A DNA stretch of 64,000 nt from Rhynchopus sp. YZ270_cl-10 (lineage: Eukaryota > Euglenozoa > Diplonemea > Diplonemida > Diplonemidae). The position numbers and the translations under genes were made by a program. Where the stretch lies: positions 1,116,001 to 1,180,000 of the forward strand of contig OZ037848.1 of the NCBI GenBank assembly GCA_964035575.1, read 5' to 3'. Under the pieces are notes generated by a model. That model made no database searches. It saw only the letters and a program-made list of their open reading frames with translations, and was not told the origin of the DNA. This document shows, in pieces, positions 1-12,465 of this stretch. Within the stretch, counting starts at the first letter, position 1, and each line of letters opens with the position of its first letter.

Positions 1-2
1 AG

Positions 3-3000
3 CCCTCCGCCGGAACCCTCTGCGGTCTTGGCCAGGGCTCCAGCTGCAACGACCCAAACCCCTGCGACTGCGACGAAACGCTCTTCTTCGACAAATATAA
101 GACCGGGTCAAGCACCTATGACTATGAGGAGTGCATCAATCTGGACGACCCTGCCGATGGTTCAGGGGAGTCGTACTTCTTCTTCTCCGGCTGTGGCAAC
201 AATAAAGGGGCGACCTGTGAAAGAGCTGTGCAGCCCTGGACCTCCATCGGAATGGATTGGTTGGAGATTAGGTTGTTCGAGCTTGGGAATGAGCAGGAGG
301 CGCAATGTGCAGCGTCGATCTGCGCGCATGAGGGTGGGCACGTTGTCTCGTTTGAGACCAAGTCAAAGTACGACGCAGTGCGCACCGCATTTATGAGTAG
401 CATAGGAGGCTCGAATGATTGGAACTTCTTTGCAGGTGGTGCAGCGCTGCACAGAGATGGGGACATCTGGGTGTGGGAGAGTGGTGCCGGGTTCGTTGCG
501 GATAAGGATGAGGGCTCAAACAGCCGCTATGAAAAGTTCACACAAGACTTCGATGATAGCAACTATAAGTACTACCGCGTCAGGGTTGACAAAAACCAGA
601 AGTGGACAAGCGAAGAGTCAAACTCAAACGCAGGTGTGCTCTGCCAGCGTTCCATCCAGCCCCCCGCCAGTGTCAGCGGTGTCTGCATGACTGCCGTCGG
701 GTCGCTTATGTACCATGCCTCGTTTGACCAGCCGTGGAACGCTGCTGAGAAAAAGATGTTCACGGAAAGCGACGGCTCGCTTGCGTCTGTCCCCATGTAC
801 TTCGGCAAAGATATGTCTGCTTCCACAGGCTACAGAGGCAACGGTGTCGCCTTCACAGGCTCCGACAAGAAGGCCGTCATGTTCCCCAGCCAGGGGCGCT
901 ATGGACGCAACAGAAGATACCCCGACAGCAACTTCGGGATCTGCTTCTGGTTCTTCACGGACAGCCTTGCCAACGTGGATGGAACTGTCTTCGGCGTGAA
1001 CTTCGTGCACCACAGCGACGTCAATGAAGGCCAAGGATACGGCATCGGTGCCGAAAGCGGCAAACTCCGCTTCCGCATGAACGGCTTCAACGGAGCCGGC
1101 CAGTCAGTGGAGGACATGACAGAGGTCGACCTGTCCGCCCATGTAAACGTGTGGACACACTTCTGCTTCTCCCACTCCAGCTCGCCATCCCTCATGACCT
1201 CGTTCGTGAACGGAGGGGTGGGCGTCGGCAAGACAACGACAGTAGTGAAGTCTTTTGTTGAGTCCAGAACACACCGTGGCAGGGGCCTAGCCCTTATGGG
1301 GAACTGTGCTGGTGGTGACTGTGACGCAGACCGCATGAAGGTGGACGACCTCATGGTGTTTGAAAAATCTCTTGCTCAAGCTGAGGTCTTGAAAATTATG
1401 GAAAACTGCGTAGAAACACCTGCGCCGCCAACCCCTTCACCACCGACACCTTCACCGCCGACGCCGTCACCACCAACTCCGGCACCGGTGACTCCATCAC
1501 CACCCACACCTTCCCCGCCGACCCCTTTCCCGGCAACACCGTCACCACCGACGCCGTCGCCACCCACCCCTTCACCAGTGACTCCGTCGCCACCAACTCC
1601 AGCACCGGTTACTCCGTCACCACCGACGCCATCACCACCAACACCATCCCCGCCAACCCCTTCACCCCCAACTCCATCGCCACCCACCCCGGCACCACTG
1701 ACACCTTCACCACCGACACCATCGCCACCAACTCCTGCACCGGTGACCCCGTCACCACCGACGCCGTCACCGCCAACACCATCCCCGCCAACACCTTCGC
1801 CACCGACGCCTTCACCGCCGACGCCGTCACCACCCACCCCTTCACCCCCAACTCCATCACCACCCACCCCTTCACCACCGACGCCTTCGCCACCAACACC
1901 GTCGCCACCGACTCCGTCACCGCCGACACCCTCGCCACCCACCCCGTCACCACCGACGCCTTCACCGCCAACTCCATCACCACCCACCCCTTCGCCACCG
2001 ACGCCTTCACCACCAACACCATCGCCACCCACGCCTTCACCACCAACTCCATCGCCACCTACACCGTCGCCACCCACCCCTTCACCTCCTACACCTTCAC
2101 CACCAACACCGTCACCGCCAACTCCGGCACCATTGACTCCGTCACCACCGACACCATCACCCCCGACACCTTCGCCACCAACTCCATCGCCACCCACCCC
2201 TTCACCGCCGACGCCTTCACCACCAACACCGTCGCCACCGACTCCGTCACCGCCGACACCAGCTCCACCAACGCCTTCACCACCGACACCTTCACCGCCA
2301 ACTCCAGCACCATTGACACCATCGCCACCGACACCTGCACCACCAACTCCTGCACCACTAACACCTTCTCCACCAACACCATCGCCACCCACCCCTTCAC
2401 CCCCGACCCCGTCACCACCAACACCGTCACCACCTACACCTGCACCGCTGACACGATCCCCACCAACACCGGCACCTCTGACTCCTGCGCCACTCACAAG
2501 AGCGCCCCCAACATCAGCACCACTGACACGGGCACCTCTTACGTCTGCGCCTCTGACACGTGCACCACCAACGTCTGCACCACTTACCAACGCACCGCCA
2601 ACACCGGCGCCCCTTACGACTGCGCCTCTGACGACTGCACCGCTCACGACTGCCCCACTTACAGTGGCACCGTTGACTTCGTCGCCACCCACCCCGTCAC
2701 CACCCACACCAGCGCCACTGACGTCGTCACCACCAACACCGTCACCGCCAACCCCTTCACCTCCTACGCCATCACCACCAACACTGGCACCACTGACACC
2801 TGCCCCAGCAACATCATCCCCACCCACACTTGCACCGGCTACACCCCATCCATCCACATTGCCACCGGCCACATTTGAACCCCTCCCTCCCGCACGGAGC
2901 GTTGCTCCCGGTGCGCCGGTATGTTGCTGCCACCTCACAACCTTTTTTACATTTTTTCATACCCCTGGTACGTCGAAGGTGTATTTCTACAGCCTTCTTA

Positions 3001-5038
3001 GCGTTTCTCCCTTTTTCCCCTCACACTCGCGTAACGGACTCTACGTTACTTTACACTTCCCACTTCTCTTCCATTCTATTTTCCACACGAAGTTTGAGGG
3101 TTTTTTTGTCCTTATCTCACATTCAATTCATTTGCAATACCCCCACAGCCTCCGAGGGTCACTCTTGCATTCCAGAGTGCGGCAGCAGCAGTGGGGGGAG
3201 CGACGGGGGAGGTCCCTTCCCTGGCAGAGCTGAAGGGGGAGGAGCTCGCAAAGGGGAGTCCCGCGCTTGTGTTGGAGACGGACGGGCTATGGAGCAGCGA
3301 GGAGGCGATTGTGTTTGGGACGGAGGCGAACCCGCGGGGTGCGAACATCATTCTTAGCTCGTCTTCTCCTGAGCAGAAGACGGGTCTGGCCCACGCCATT
3401 GAAAAGGGTGCGTACACTGTGAAGGTGGTTGGGTCCCAGCTTATCCTGACAGTGACAGACGCAGACTTCAGGCAGTCCTCGGACACCAAGATCGGTGTCA
3501 AGGTGCAGGCAGCTGCCCTCAGCGGCGCCGCGCCTGCTGAAGAGCCCCTCACGTACACAGTGAAGAAAGGCCCCAGCATCCTCAGCCAAGCAGAAAAGGA
3601 GGAAACACAAAGCCTCGCCGCAGCAGGAGGTACCAACACAGGACGTTCGAACGCACTGATCCACCTGCTGGAGTGTCCCATGGAGATGGAAGCCTCAGAG
3701 CTGTCGTGGACAGAGAACCCCCTGCACCTACACCTGCCCTCCTTCAAGTCGCCCGATCGTGCGGGTGCGGTCCTCGGGAACACGATTCTGATCGCAAACT
3801 TCCTTATCATCCACTTCGGGATTGCACTGCTGATCTACGGGCACAGAAGGATGAACAACAACCCAGACGCGTCCCTGCTCGGTGCCATGGGGAGCGCACG
3901 CTTCCCCTCGTACACCTTCTTCCCTGCGATGTTCTTCTACCAAACGACGCTTGAGTCTGCGGTGCACGTTGTTGCAACGGAGCCTGCTGCGGCGGGGAAG
4001 GTGTTTGCGATATGTGGGATTCTGATGTACAACGGCGGGGTGCTGCTGCTGGTGTTCTACGTTGTGCACCCGAAGGTGTTCAGAGAGGAGTTTGTTGACT
4101 ACCCTGCGTCCAACTCGCTGTGTTCAAAAGTGCTGCGGAAGCTTGTGGGTGTTGGTGACTACAGCAGCCGCGACCATTCCTTTGTGTGGCGGTATGGGCT
4201 TATGTTCCACGACTTCTGGCCACGTGCGTACCGCTTCATGCTGGTCGAGCTCACCTTCACAACTGTGCTGGGCATTGTTGACGGGCTTGAGATGGACAAC
4301 CGCGACGGCTGCAAGGTGCAGCTGTTTGTCGTGCTGCTGATCTACGTTATTTACACTGTTGTGCTTATCAAAACACGACCGTACCATGCTTTGGCCAACA
4401 ACGTCGCTTCTGTTGGTGCTGCTGTGTCGCAGACGGCCACTGTTCTGTGCATCATCGTCCATCTGTTTGGCGACAACCCTACCAGCGGGGCGGCAACAGC
4501 AGCGTTCTATTTTCTTTATGCCTCTATTTTCTTTTTGATGATTAAGAGCTTTTTGGAGCTTGCAAGCGCTATGTACGACAACTACATGGCTGCGAAGGAG
4601 AAGTTGGCAGCACCTGCGACCACGAAGGAGGTCCCGGTACCGTTTGACGTTGTAAGCGACGCTTCGGCACGCTCTGTGCCTCTGCTGGCTCTGGACACGG
4701 AGATGGAGAACCAGGCTACGAAGTCTGTTGCAAGCGAAGAGTTCTACGACATGTCCTTCCTCGGCACAGGCCCCATGGTAACACAAGCCTCAGTAGCAGA
4801 ACGCAGCCGACGTGGCAGCGCATACAGCGACTCCCTCTCGCCCACCGCCTCAGGGCTCTCCAGCACCCACCCCCACTCTCGCGTTACCCTCGATGACTCA
4901 CAGAAGAGCAGCAAGTCATACCGCATAATAGGTGAGGCTCGTGGTCGTGGATCCCTCATGGAAAGTGCCAGGTGGAAGCGTAAAGGTGGACCAACACAAG
5001 GTGGCGCTCCTATGGTTGCGTCCCAAATCATTCAGTGA
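3..5038 (+). CDS. Surface protein: C-type lectin + LamG-like + Pro/Thr stalk + multi-pass membrane domain (5' partial)
   Basis: Two exons, 3..2918 and 3149..5038, with a GT-AG intron (GTATGT...CACAG) in phase 0. The frame is open to the window edge, so the N-terminus lies upstream; the paralogue at 22493 suggests about 140 residues are missing. Order of parts: end of a first lectin-like domain; a C-type lectin-like domain (about nt 230-660, with VWESGAG and a late Cys); a concanavalin/LamG-like domain (about nt 680-1400, with FGICFWFF and VWTHFCFSH); nearly 100 Pro/Thr/Ser/Ala pentapeptides (about nt 1417-2870); a membrane-proximal domain; about seven hydrophobic segments (first near nt 3770, last near nt 4520); and a Ser-rich cytoplasmic tail. 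It looks like a cell-surface adhesin or glycan receptor on an O-glycosylated stalk. The membrane part keeps VWRYGL..HDFWP..YRFML and a later RPYHALANN, reminiscent of TRP-like/Flc proteins, but that assignment is weak. Confidence 0.85.
1417..2870 (+). repeat. 15-bp coding minisatellite ([10 protein letters not shown])
   Basis: Tandem 15-bp units encode Pro-Pro-Thr-Pro-Ser and variants ([10 protein letters not shown]). Third positions vary freely while the amino acids are kept, which indicates selection on the protein. Units become more degenerate toward the 3' end, where Arg, Asn and Leu substitutions appear. Confidence 0.9.
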
Positions 5039-5240
5039 TTTTGGTTCCAGTGATGATTTTTAAAGAAAAAGTGAGTGTTTGGGTAGAAAAAAAAGGTGTG
5101 GGGGTGGTCCCAAGTGTGTTGTTGTTTCATAGTATCAGATGATTGTGGAGAGAATCGATCCCCATCTTTTTCCGCGTTCGATCTATCACGATAGTCGTGT
5201 TTGCATCTGTTCTCTCCCCTTTCCAGTCTTTTGGATAGTA

Positions 5241-5284
5241 ATATAGCAAAGCTATATTTTTTTTTCGTTTATAACGAAAAAAAT
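5241..5284 (+). other. Two small hairpins downstream of the first surface-protein gene
   Basis: ATATAGC-AAA-GCTATAT is followed directly by a second hairpin with loop TAT inside T and A runs, about 200 nt after the stop codon. It could be a 3' UTR or processing structure. No function can be assigned. Confidence 0.35.
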
Positions 5285-6347
5285 AAGAGTTACAATTGGT
5301 CTCAATAAAAATTAAAAAAAAACAAGAAACTTGGCTTTAGTCGTTTTGTTTAGCTCTTTCCGCATTGACCTCTTTTCCCCCCTTCTTCTGCTAGAAAAAA
5401 ATGATAGCTTTTTTTTTTTTTTTTCTGTTTTGTGTCTGGTAATGTCTTCTCCCCCAAAAGAGTTTTCTCTCTTTTTGTGTTGTAATGTTTTTTTTTTTTT
5501 TTTTTGAGGTTTTTCGTCATTTTGATGTATTTTCTTTTTGAAGTTCTTTAAAGAGATGTGGTACGCGAAGTAAATTTAATAACGCTCTATATTTCATCCC
5601 CGACCCCGACCCCGACCCTCCATGGTTCGGCAGCCAACTACATCTATGTAGGTATTTGCGCTGCCTTGACTTCTCCTTTTTTTTAATTTTTCTCTTTTTT
5701 TTTTCTTCACATTTTCTCTTGTATCCTTTCCCAAAAGATGCAAAGATTGATTTACTATCGGCACGCGATATTCAAAGTACCTTCCCGAGGTGCTACCCAT
5801 CCCACCACATGAGAGGTGTAGCTATAGGTGGGAGGCAACAATGAAATACCACTACTCTTATCGTCGCTTTACTTATCCAATGATGGGGAGACGGCACCTG
5901 CCAGTTTATTGGTCTGGCCCTCTGGGTCTTTAGGTTTTCCGATTTCAGCGACAAAATAACATTTAGCTAGTGAGCCCTCGTTTGGAGACACCACAAGGCT
6001 TCCCCTGAACCCACCCCCAGTTTAGCTCGGTCAATCAAAGCTGATACATGAGCTTCATTGGCGGCTGTATGCGTGTGAACAGACATTTTTACCTTCCTTT
6101 CGAGACTTTCCATCAACAGAACTGATCTCTTTAAGGTGACCTGGCACTCTAGGCTTGAGGTCATCTTTTTCTAACTTTTTTGTAGTCTTTTTGTATAATC
6201 TTGGGAGATTTTCCAAGTATTATTTTCCCTTTTTCTGCGTCCGTCGAGGTTTCTGTCCAAGCCTCGTTTTTCCACCTTTTTTCGCGATTTTTTTTTACCC
6301 TTTTTTGTTGACCAAAAGGGCTTTGGCTAACAAAAAAAACTTTTATT

Positions 6348-6395
6348 TAGGTACACTGTCACGAGAAGGCTTTGTATTTCAGGTCAACTTTATTG
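6348..6395 (+). repeat. Dispersed repeat family C
   Basis: Matches the pattern GGTACACTG..CACGAGA.GG, then TTTGTATTTCA..TCAACTTT, shared with copies at 7662, 10283, 57190, 59905 and 63801. Confidence 0.6.
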
Positions 6396-7542
6396 AGACA
6401 CATCACGACCCGCGAACCCGCTGTGTGATATGCTGTTTCACGTGAGCGAACATCGCTTTCCCCCCCCTCTGGCGTCGTTTGTAATTGTCGTGCACACAGT
6501 ACTGTGTTTGCAGATAAATATTTGCACTTCGAACCTTTTTCCAGATGCCCATCTACACCTGAGATACCTTCCCTTTGTTCTTTTTTCAAGAGTCTCCCCT
6601 TTTCCCACCTACATCAAAAAAGGCTCAGCTGATATTGAGTACAGCCCCTAGGTCCCACCTTAGTGGACTTAGGCGATTGGTCGAGACAACAAAAGGCAGC
6701 GCGTGCTCCCTCTGACAGGGACCCATTCCTGTCATTTTTTTTTCCTCGCCAAAAAATAATTGATATAGGGATTTCCCAGAAAAAAGGGGACGATGTATTC
6801 TGAAAAAATAAACAAAATCTTGTTGCTTCTTGCCTCTGATGCCTGCCCAGAGATCTCACTCGCGCCCACACATTTTTTTTTAGATGCAGATGTGCTTCGT
6901 GAGGTCCGTTTATTGGGTCCGGTTATAGGCTTTGGTTTTTATGAACATCAGGTACTGAAGGGTATTGAATGTAACACCCACCCAGTAAACTGGTTAACGT
7001 ATTCTTCCCCCCCCTCCTTTTCGAAATGAGGTACGCTCCCCAGAGAGAAACCATGCATTCAAAAGGTTCCCTTTCACGTTTCCTTTTTTTTTTTTGGTTT
7101 GTTTTGTTTTTCCGCAGTATTGATTGATTTTTTTTCCACCTGTTTCCACTTATTTATTTACTCAAATAACCCTCGCTGCCCACTAGAGATGTTCACCTTG
7201 CACGTAACCCATTCCCTATTTTTTTTTTTAAAGATCCCAGAGACGGTTGTTTTGTTACTATTTTGAAGCCCCCCCTTTTTTTTGTATGCGAACGTTCAGG
7301 CTGTACAAAATATTGAAATATATAAAAAAAAGTTGTGGAGCTCATCCTCGGGGTGGTTATATGGTGTAAGTCACCCGAGAATGGGCTTCACTATCCAGTT
7401 GTTTTCTTCTTTTTTGCACTTTCAAAAAACTCACCTTTTTTGTACAGCATGAATTCATTCAAGAGGCTATCAATGCTGTGGACATTCCCATTTACAACAC
7501 AACGCTTGCACAGAAAGGGAGGTGTCAACGTCCTCGTTTCAT

Positions 7543-7703
7543 GTGTTTGCAATGATCCCCGTTCATCTGGCTGATGGGTGGAAGCGGGGAGCAGCACAAT
7601 ATCAGATGTAAACCACGAAATGGATTGTAGGACTGCATGGTTGGGTGTCCACCCCAGTACCAAGGTACACTGTTCACGAGAAGGGTTTGTATTTCAAGTC
7701 AAC
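7543..7703 (+). repeat. Long copy of dispersed repeat family C (about 160 bp)
   Basis: Aligns along its length with 57073..57232 (by eye roughly 85% identical). Both contain GTGTTTGCAATGATCCC, ATCAGATGTAAACCAC, TAGGACTGCATGGTTG, a GTGTCCACCCC block, and then the GGTACACTGTTCACGAGA core. It may be a SINE-like element. No A/B-box pair could be confirmed. Confidence 0.7.
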
Positions 7704-8916
7704 TTTCACGCTGTAAAAATAAAATTGTGACAAAAATGTCAGACCAGAGCTTCCCAAAAATGGAATCTCTTTCACACATGGGTGAGGTGTGCCGTTCTGT
7801 CAAGCATCCTAGCCTTTCTTTTTCTTTAGGTGATTCAGAACTGATTTGTTGATAGTCACGAACGTTAAAAGCGTGGTAAATATTTTTTTTTTAGGTACGT
7901 TTTCAACAAAAATCGTCTACTTTTCTTTTCTTTTCTAAGGTGGATACACCCCATCTTTCGATTGAAAATAATATCTTTATCTTTCTAAGCGCTTTCTTTG
8001 AGACATCCCAGTTCTAATTCATTTGCGACTGTTAAGGGCTCCTTTACGACTTTTTATATGCGAAACTCCAAAGCCTATATTTTATTTAAAAATGGCAAAT
8101 ATTTTCTTTTTTGATGCGTCGTTGTGGTGATGACCCTAAGCACTGCGAAGCTCAGATCATCTCACCAAACCTTTTTTTTTTTTTTCTGTCTTTTTTTTGG
8201 AGGGTTCTCCCCTCTAGGTTTAAGATGTACATTGCAGAATGCAAGCATCTCACCGACCCTTCATAAAATAACACTATTAGTACTCCAAAATATGTTTTGA
8301 CGTCCAAAAAAAAAGTCGCCAAAACGACCAAAATTTATTTGAACGTCTAATTTATTTAGAGTACGTATACAGTACAACACAACCTGTCTTTTTTTGACAT
8401 GGTGGTACAATACCAACAGCGCGAGAGAAAAATAAAATAAAATCTATATCATCTGAGTCCACTCTAAGACCAACCTGCCTTCGGGCTGACTTAGCATTTG
8501 TACAGAACCTATCTTAGGATTGGTATTTTGTCGTTGCAATGAAAAAAAAAGCATAATTATTCCCCTATTTTTGCGACAACGGAAAGCAAGCCAGCCTTTT
8601 AGCATATTTGCAAAGACGAAAGGTGAAAAAAAAAATCTGGCGTACAGTATCATTTTAAAGTGCACGATTATGGTGTATTTCAAGGTATATTGCATTCATT
8701 TTAAAAAAAATATCATTTTTTGAAAGAAAAGAACACAAATTAAAAATCGGCCAGAAGTTTTTGTCATCTCTCTACCTTACTGCAAGGGGAGGTATGAAAT
8801 GTGCCGTTCGCATGTAGTTGTGTCTTAGTGTTCTTTGGGGTGTTATGTAAGTCAGAACTCTGCCTATTTTACTTTATTTTGTTATGGGTGGCTGAGTTCG
8901 ACCATCGGATCATATT

Positions 8917-8995
8917 TTTAGTGAGGCGTTTGCACTTTCAAACTTTTCTTTTAGATGTGTGGCATGAGAGTCATATTTCATCCAAGTTTTGTTCC
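8917..8995 (+). repeat. Family B repeat followed by a family A repeat
   Basis: GTGAGGCGTTTGCACTTTCAA (family B) is followed at about 8953 by a degenerate family A element (GATGTGTGGCATGAGAG then TTTCATCCAAG). Their adjacency suggests the families are parts of one longer unit. Confidence 0.55.
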
Positions 8996-9767
8996 CATTC
9001 CCTCCCTCCTTTTTTGCGAATTCACTATGCTCAGTTACGTTATTACAAAAAAAGGCTTTTTCAAAAGTCATCTAAAAAAAAAGAAGAAAATAATAAAAAT
9101 GGACGAAATGAAACAAAAAATGAAACAGAAAAATACAACAAAAATACGCCTATGGGCCCTGTAGAGTAGTACCTCACAGATATGACCTTACATTACGATG
9201 TTGTAAGGTTGTAAGGTTATCGATTATTTTTTTTTTTTAATCTGTAAAATGTTGGGTCAGATTTCCCAATATCTTTAGCCACTCTTAGGGGTGATGTGTT
9301 GGCTTGATAACAAAAAAAAACCCCCCGACACAATATATGACACTTAACCAAACGGTTTAACACAAAATATAGAAACTGTTTCTCTCTCTCAGATCCCTCC
9401 CTCCCCCCACCTCCCATGAAACATAAAGGAAGTCTTGTACTTCACGCTTTGTTTGCAGTACTTCTGAAATATGTTGAAGGCACCAAATCCCCCCTCAAAA
9501 TATCCGCAAAAAATTATTTGGGCGCCAAGATTCTTGGAGTGCTGTATTATTAACTCAAATAAACCTCTCATCCGTTGTCAGAAACGAACATAACTATGTA
9601 CAGGGGGGGGGGGTGCTTCCAGAAATTTTGTTTTTTTATCCACCCCTCAGTTTTAGTTTCATGCTATATCAGTACTATTACCGAGAGAGGGCTTTTTTTT
9701 TTCAAGTCAAACTGTTATTTTATTCTCCTGTGTTTTCTTGTCTCGCTGTCAGAGCGTTTTTTTTAAA

Positions 9768-9806
9768 GATGTGTGTGCACGAGAGGCATAATCATCTTTC
9801 ATTTTT
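9768..9806 (+). repeat. ACGAGAG hairpin element (family A)
   Basis: TGTGC-ACGAGAG-GCATA, a five-pair stem with one G-U, followed by ATCATCTTTCA and a T run, and preceded by TTTTTTTTAAAG. Confidence 0.7.
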
Positions 9807-9923
9807 TTCTTCTTTTTTGTGAATGCTCAAAGTGTTTTTTTTCTAAAAAAAACCCCAATCGGGGTTTTTTTCTGAGTGCCTGCACCTTCATGAGGTGATC
9901 GCACTTCACAACGCCATTTTTAA

Positions 9924-9977
9924 AGATGTGTGTCTGCGTAAACAGCGAGGCTCGTTCATCTTACAAGCTTTCTTTCT
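9924..9977 (+). repeat. ACGAGAG-type element (family A, degenerate)
   Basis: AAAGATGTGTGTCTGCGTAA and a GCGAGGC core are followed by the conserved 3' block TTCATCTTACAAGCTTTCTTT. The hairpin is weak. Confidence 0.5.
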
Positions 9978-10121
9978 GTTGCCCACCCCCATAAGAGAAA
10001 GACCTATTAGCATGTGTCCCCGAAGGGGCCCAGCCACAGTGTATTCACAAAATCACCAGAAGTCAGGACGACACGGTGTTCCATAATCTTATTCCATAGT
10101 TTTTTGGGTGTGTGATGCTCA

Positions 10122-10190
10122 AGTGGTATCCGCCTATCTAAGAGGATCAAGTGTGAGAGGCTTAGGGTCTTCTTAGAAACTTTTCTTTTC
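10122..10190 (+). repeat. ACGAGAG-type element (family A, degenerate)
   Basis: GTGAGAGGCTTAGGGTCTTCTTAG and AAACTTTTC resemble the element just upstream of the gene at 22493. CTAAG occurs upstream and could pair with CTTAG across a longer loop. Confidence 0.45.
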
Positions 10191-10282
10191 ATTTCATTTA
10201 TTACTCAAACAACCCCATCAAGGGTGACCAAAAGCGGTTCACCTGACGCTTCATCCCTCTGTACTGGGGCCTCCCGCTTATC

Positions 10283-10355
10283 GAAGGTACACAGAGGGAT
10301 TTGTATTTCACATTTCGTAAATATGTGTGTGCACGAGAGGCATGCATCTTACAAG
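10283..10355 (+). repeat. Family C fragment followed by ACGAGAG hairpin element
   Basis: GGTACACAGAGGGATTTGTATTTCAC (family C) is followed directly by GTGTGTGC-ACGAGAG-GCATGC and then ATCTTACAAG. This is a second case of two families side by side. Confidence 0.6.
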
Positions 10356-10774
10356 TATTATTTTCACTTTTTTTTGGAAGAAGAAGAGAAAAGAAGTGTG
10401 GTATGGCGCACTTACTCACCGCCCCTTGTGCAGCTTCCACAGTTTGGTTCTTTTTTTTTCTCCTCCCCTCGCCTTCTCACAAGCAGTAAAGTTCTGCAGA
10501 GAACAGCACGTTCCTTTGCCCGTCAGAGGTATATTGAATGTTTTACCAATTTCAAAAATTCAAAAAAAAGCACCCTTTTGTTTTGCACACCAAGTTCTTG
10601 ACAACGAGGAAAAATAGAAACTACGAAAAGTGTCCCCCCAACTTTATTATTATTTTCATGTTCCACACTATTCAAAAAAAAAATAACTTCGGCGGGATAA
10701 ACGGAAACAAATGACCCTTTTTCATCTTTTTTTCCCACCATAAAGTGAAGTTAGGTTAAAATATTCTAAACACT

Positions 10775-10900
10775 GGAGGCACGGCACTTTTGTGGAATTT
10801 TGTGGAATTTTGTGGAATTTTTTACAAGGGGAAAAAGTAGAAGTCGAGTTTTTGAAATTCCACAAAATTCCACAAAATTCCACAAAAGTGCCGTGCCTCC
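10775..10900. mobile_element. 126-bp near-perfect palindrome (MITE-like)
   Basis: Arms of about 46 bp begin GGAGGCACGGCACTTTTGTG and contain three TTTTGTGGAA units each. They surround a 34-nt loop. ACT occurs on both sides, possibly a 3-bp target duplication. No coding capacity. Confidence 0.75.
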
Positions 10901-11584
10901 ACTTGCCCCCTTTTTTAGTGCATTTTTAGTTTTGAACAAACAAAGCAAGAAAAAACCCCCCCTATCTCAACGACAATGGAAGTCTCCTGCGTGTGTGTGT
11001 TTCTTTGTGCATGTATTTTTTCTTTCTAGAAGGTTACTAAACACGACCTTGGGATTGTCTTCTACACTTCTTATTTGTTCGTCAGTGGCAGTCTTGGCCT
11101 ATATGTCATAGGCAATGACACAAAAGCGTTATCTTCCTGTCTGTAACCAAGCCAATATTTTGTTCACGCTCCCTCCATCTATCTCCAAACAAATGCGCAT
11201 CAATCCCCCTTCCCACTCAGCTCTCTGTTATGTGCGTCCAAGTGGGTCCTGTTGCGGTCAGAGTAAGAGAGATGGTTTTTTAGGTGACTAAAATAGAGTG
11301 CTAAGGTTCCTCTGTTTTTCTTATAAGATGTGCACAGCATATTCATATTTTCTGTTCAAATTTTTATTTGCTGGTTTTTTTTTTGGTTTTTGCAGTATTC
11401 TACTTCAGTTCCCCCTTCTCCCCCAGCCTTTTTTTTTTGCATTTTTTGTACCACCCCGTCAGGTGGTGACACATCAGATTTTTAAAAACTCCAGTCCAAT
11501 TTACATCTTCAAGTTTTAAGGGTTTTCTCCTTAAAGATGTGCGTGAGAAGACATATTTAGATTCTTCTATTCTTTTAAACGGTG

Positions 11585-11622
11585 AGGTGACTAAAGCACT
11601 GTGAGGCTTTGGTTCATCTTTG
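11585..11622 (+). repeat. ACGAGAG-type hairpin element (family A), extended stem
   Basis: GGTGACTAAAGC, loop ACTGTGAG, GCTTTGG, then TTCATCTTTG. Seven pairs form (CTAAAGC/GCTTTGG). The extra A-T pair relative to CTAAGC/GCTTAG changed on both sides of the stem. Confidence 0.75.
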
Positions 11623-11875
11623 CTGTTCTCTCTAATTTTTTCTCCTTCGTCTCGAAGCAAGACAACAAAGCGCTGCAGGCCGGCACGAACACACCCTTTG
11701 GCCGGAATACCTCTTTTTATTTCTGTGTGCACAACGGCTCGCATCGCCTAGGTCAGCCAAGGGATATAGTTCTCGTCATGTGTACCTAACGAAGTAATGT
11801 ACACAAGACACAATTCAATTTTTTGTTAGAAAAAAAGGGTGGTGCCAATCACAAAACGACGTTTTTTTTTTTTTT

Positions 11876-12465
11876 TTCAGTATGTTTTTCACTTTTCTAT
11901 TTTTTACTTTTATTTTATTTCTCTTTCTTGTGTGTTTGCTGAGGTTTTCTATCTGATACACAGACAGGATGTGTTGGTATTTGTTTGGATTGGTAGCAAT
12001 TATTGCACGGAATACTTTACGTATACACGGCAGCCATCAAGACCAAGACTCTTTAGGTTACTCTTCCTCCTGGTGATCAGACATTACATCCAGTAAGGAC
12101 AGAGAAAGGAATAAGAAAAAAGAAAAAAAAAACTTTTGTATTTTGTGTATTCCCGAAACAAAAAACTGAAGTAGAAGGTACCAAATGTTCACACGAACAT
12201 CGGTTTCACGATATTCACCCACCATTTAAAGGGAAATCACTGAAGATGTCCACCCTTTTGAATACAACTGTATGATTCTTAGGACTGAAACAGGGTTAAT
12301 ATCAGAAACCAATCTACTGAAGTTTCAACTTGTGCACGAAGCATTTTACTTTTCTTTTCTACGTTTTGCAAAACACACAACATAAAAAGAAAGATGGGAC
12401 CATTTTTGTTGATCCCTCACCATATACTATCAATTTATTGATTGCATATGATGAAAATACTTTTT
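11876..12465. repeat. 590-bp direct repeat, copy 1
   Basis: Begins TTCAGTATGTTTTTCAC and ends ATGATGAAAATACTTTTT. It matches 13562..14151 at a constant offset of 1686 with no difference seen on reading. No open frame of note. A short part (GTTCACACGAACATCGG) recurs at 51530. Confidence 0.85.

Larger units (their letters stand above)
5285..9760. other. Gene-free spacer, T-rich on the + strand
   Basis: No convincing coding exon is visible. Open frames here translate to Phe/Lys-rich low-complexity sequence. The stretch holds homopolymer runs, a short (CCCCGA) repeat near 5600, and dispersed short repeats listed separately (6348, 7543, 8917). Confidence 0.6.

Noticed and set aside
1376-2938. Minus-strand Gly/Val-rich repeat protein of 520 residues
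   Set aside because: Exact reverse reading of the PPTPS minisatellite. Third-position changes preserve the + strand peptide and not the minus one. The same holds at 24160-25458.
9846-9871. Bacterial-type terminator (AAAACCCC-AATC-GGGGTTTT)
   Set aside because: The window is eukaryotic and no gene ends nearby; probably a chance or MITE-derived hairpin.
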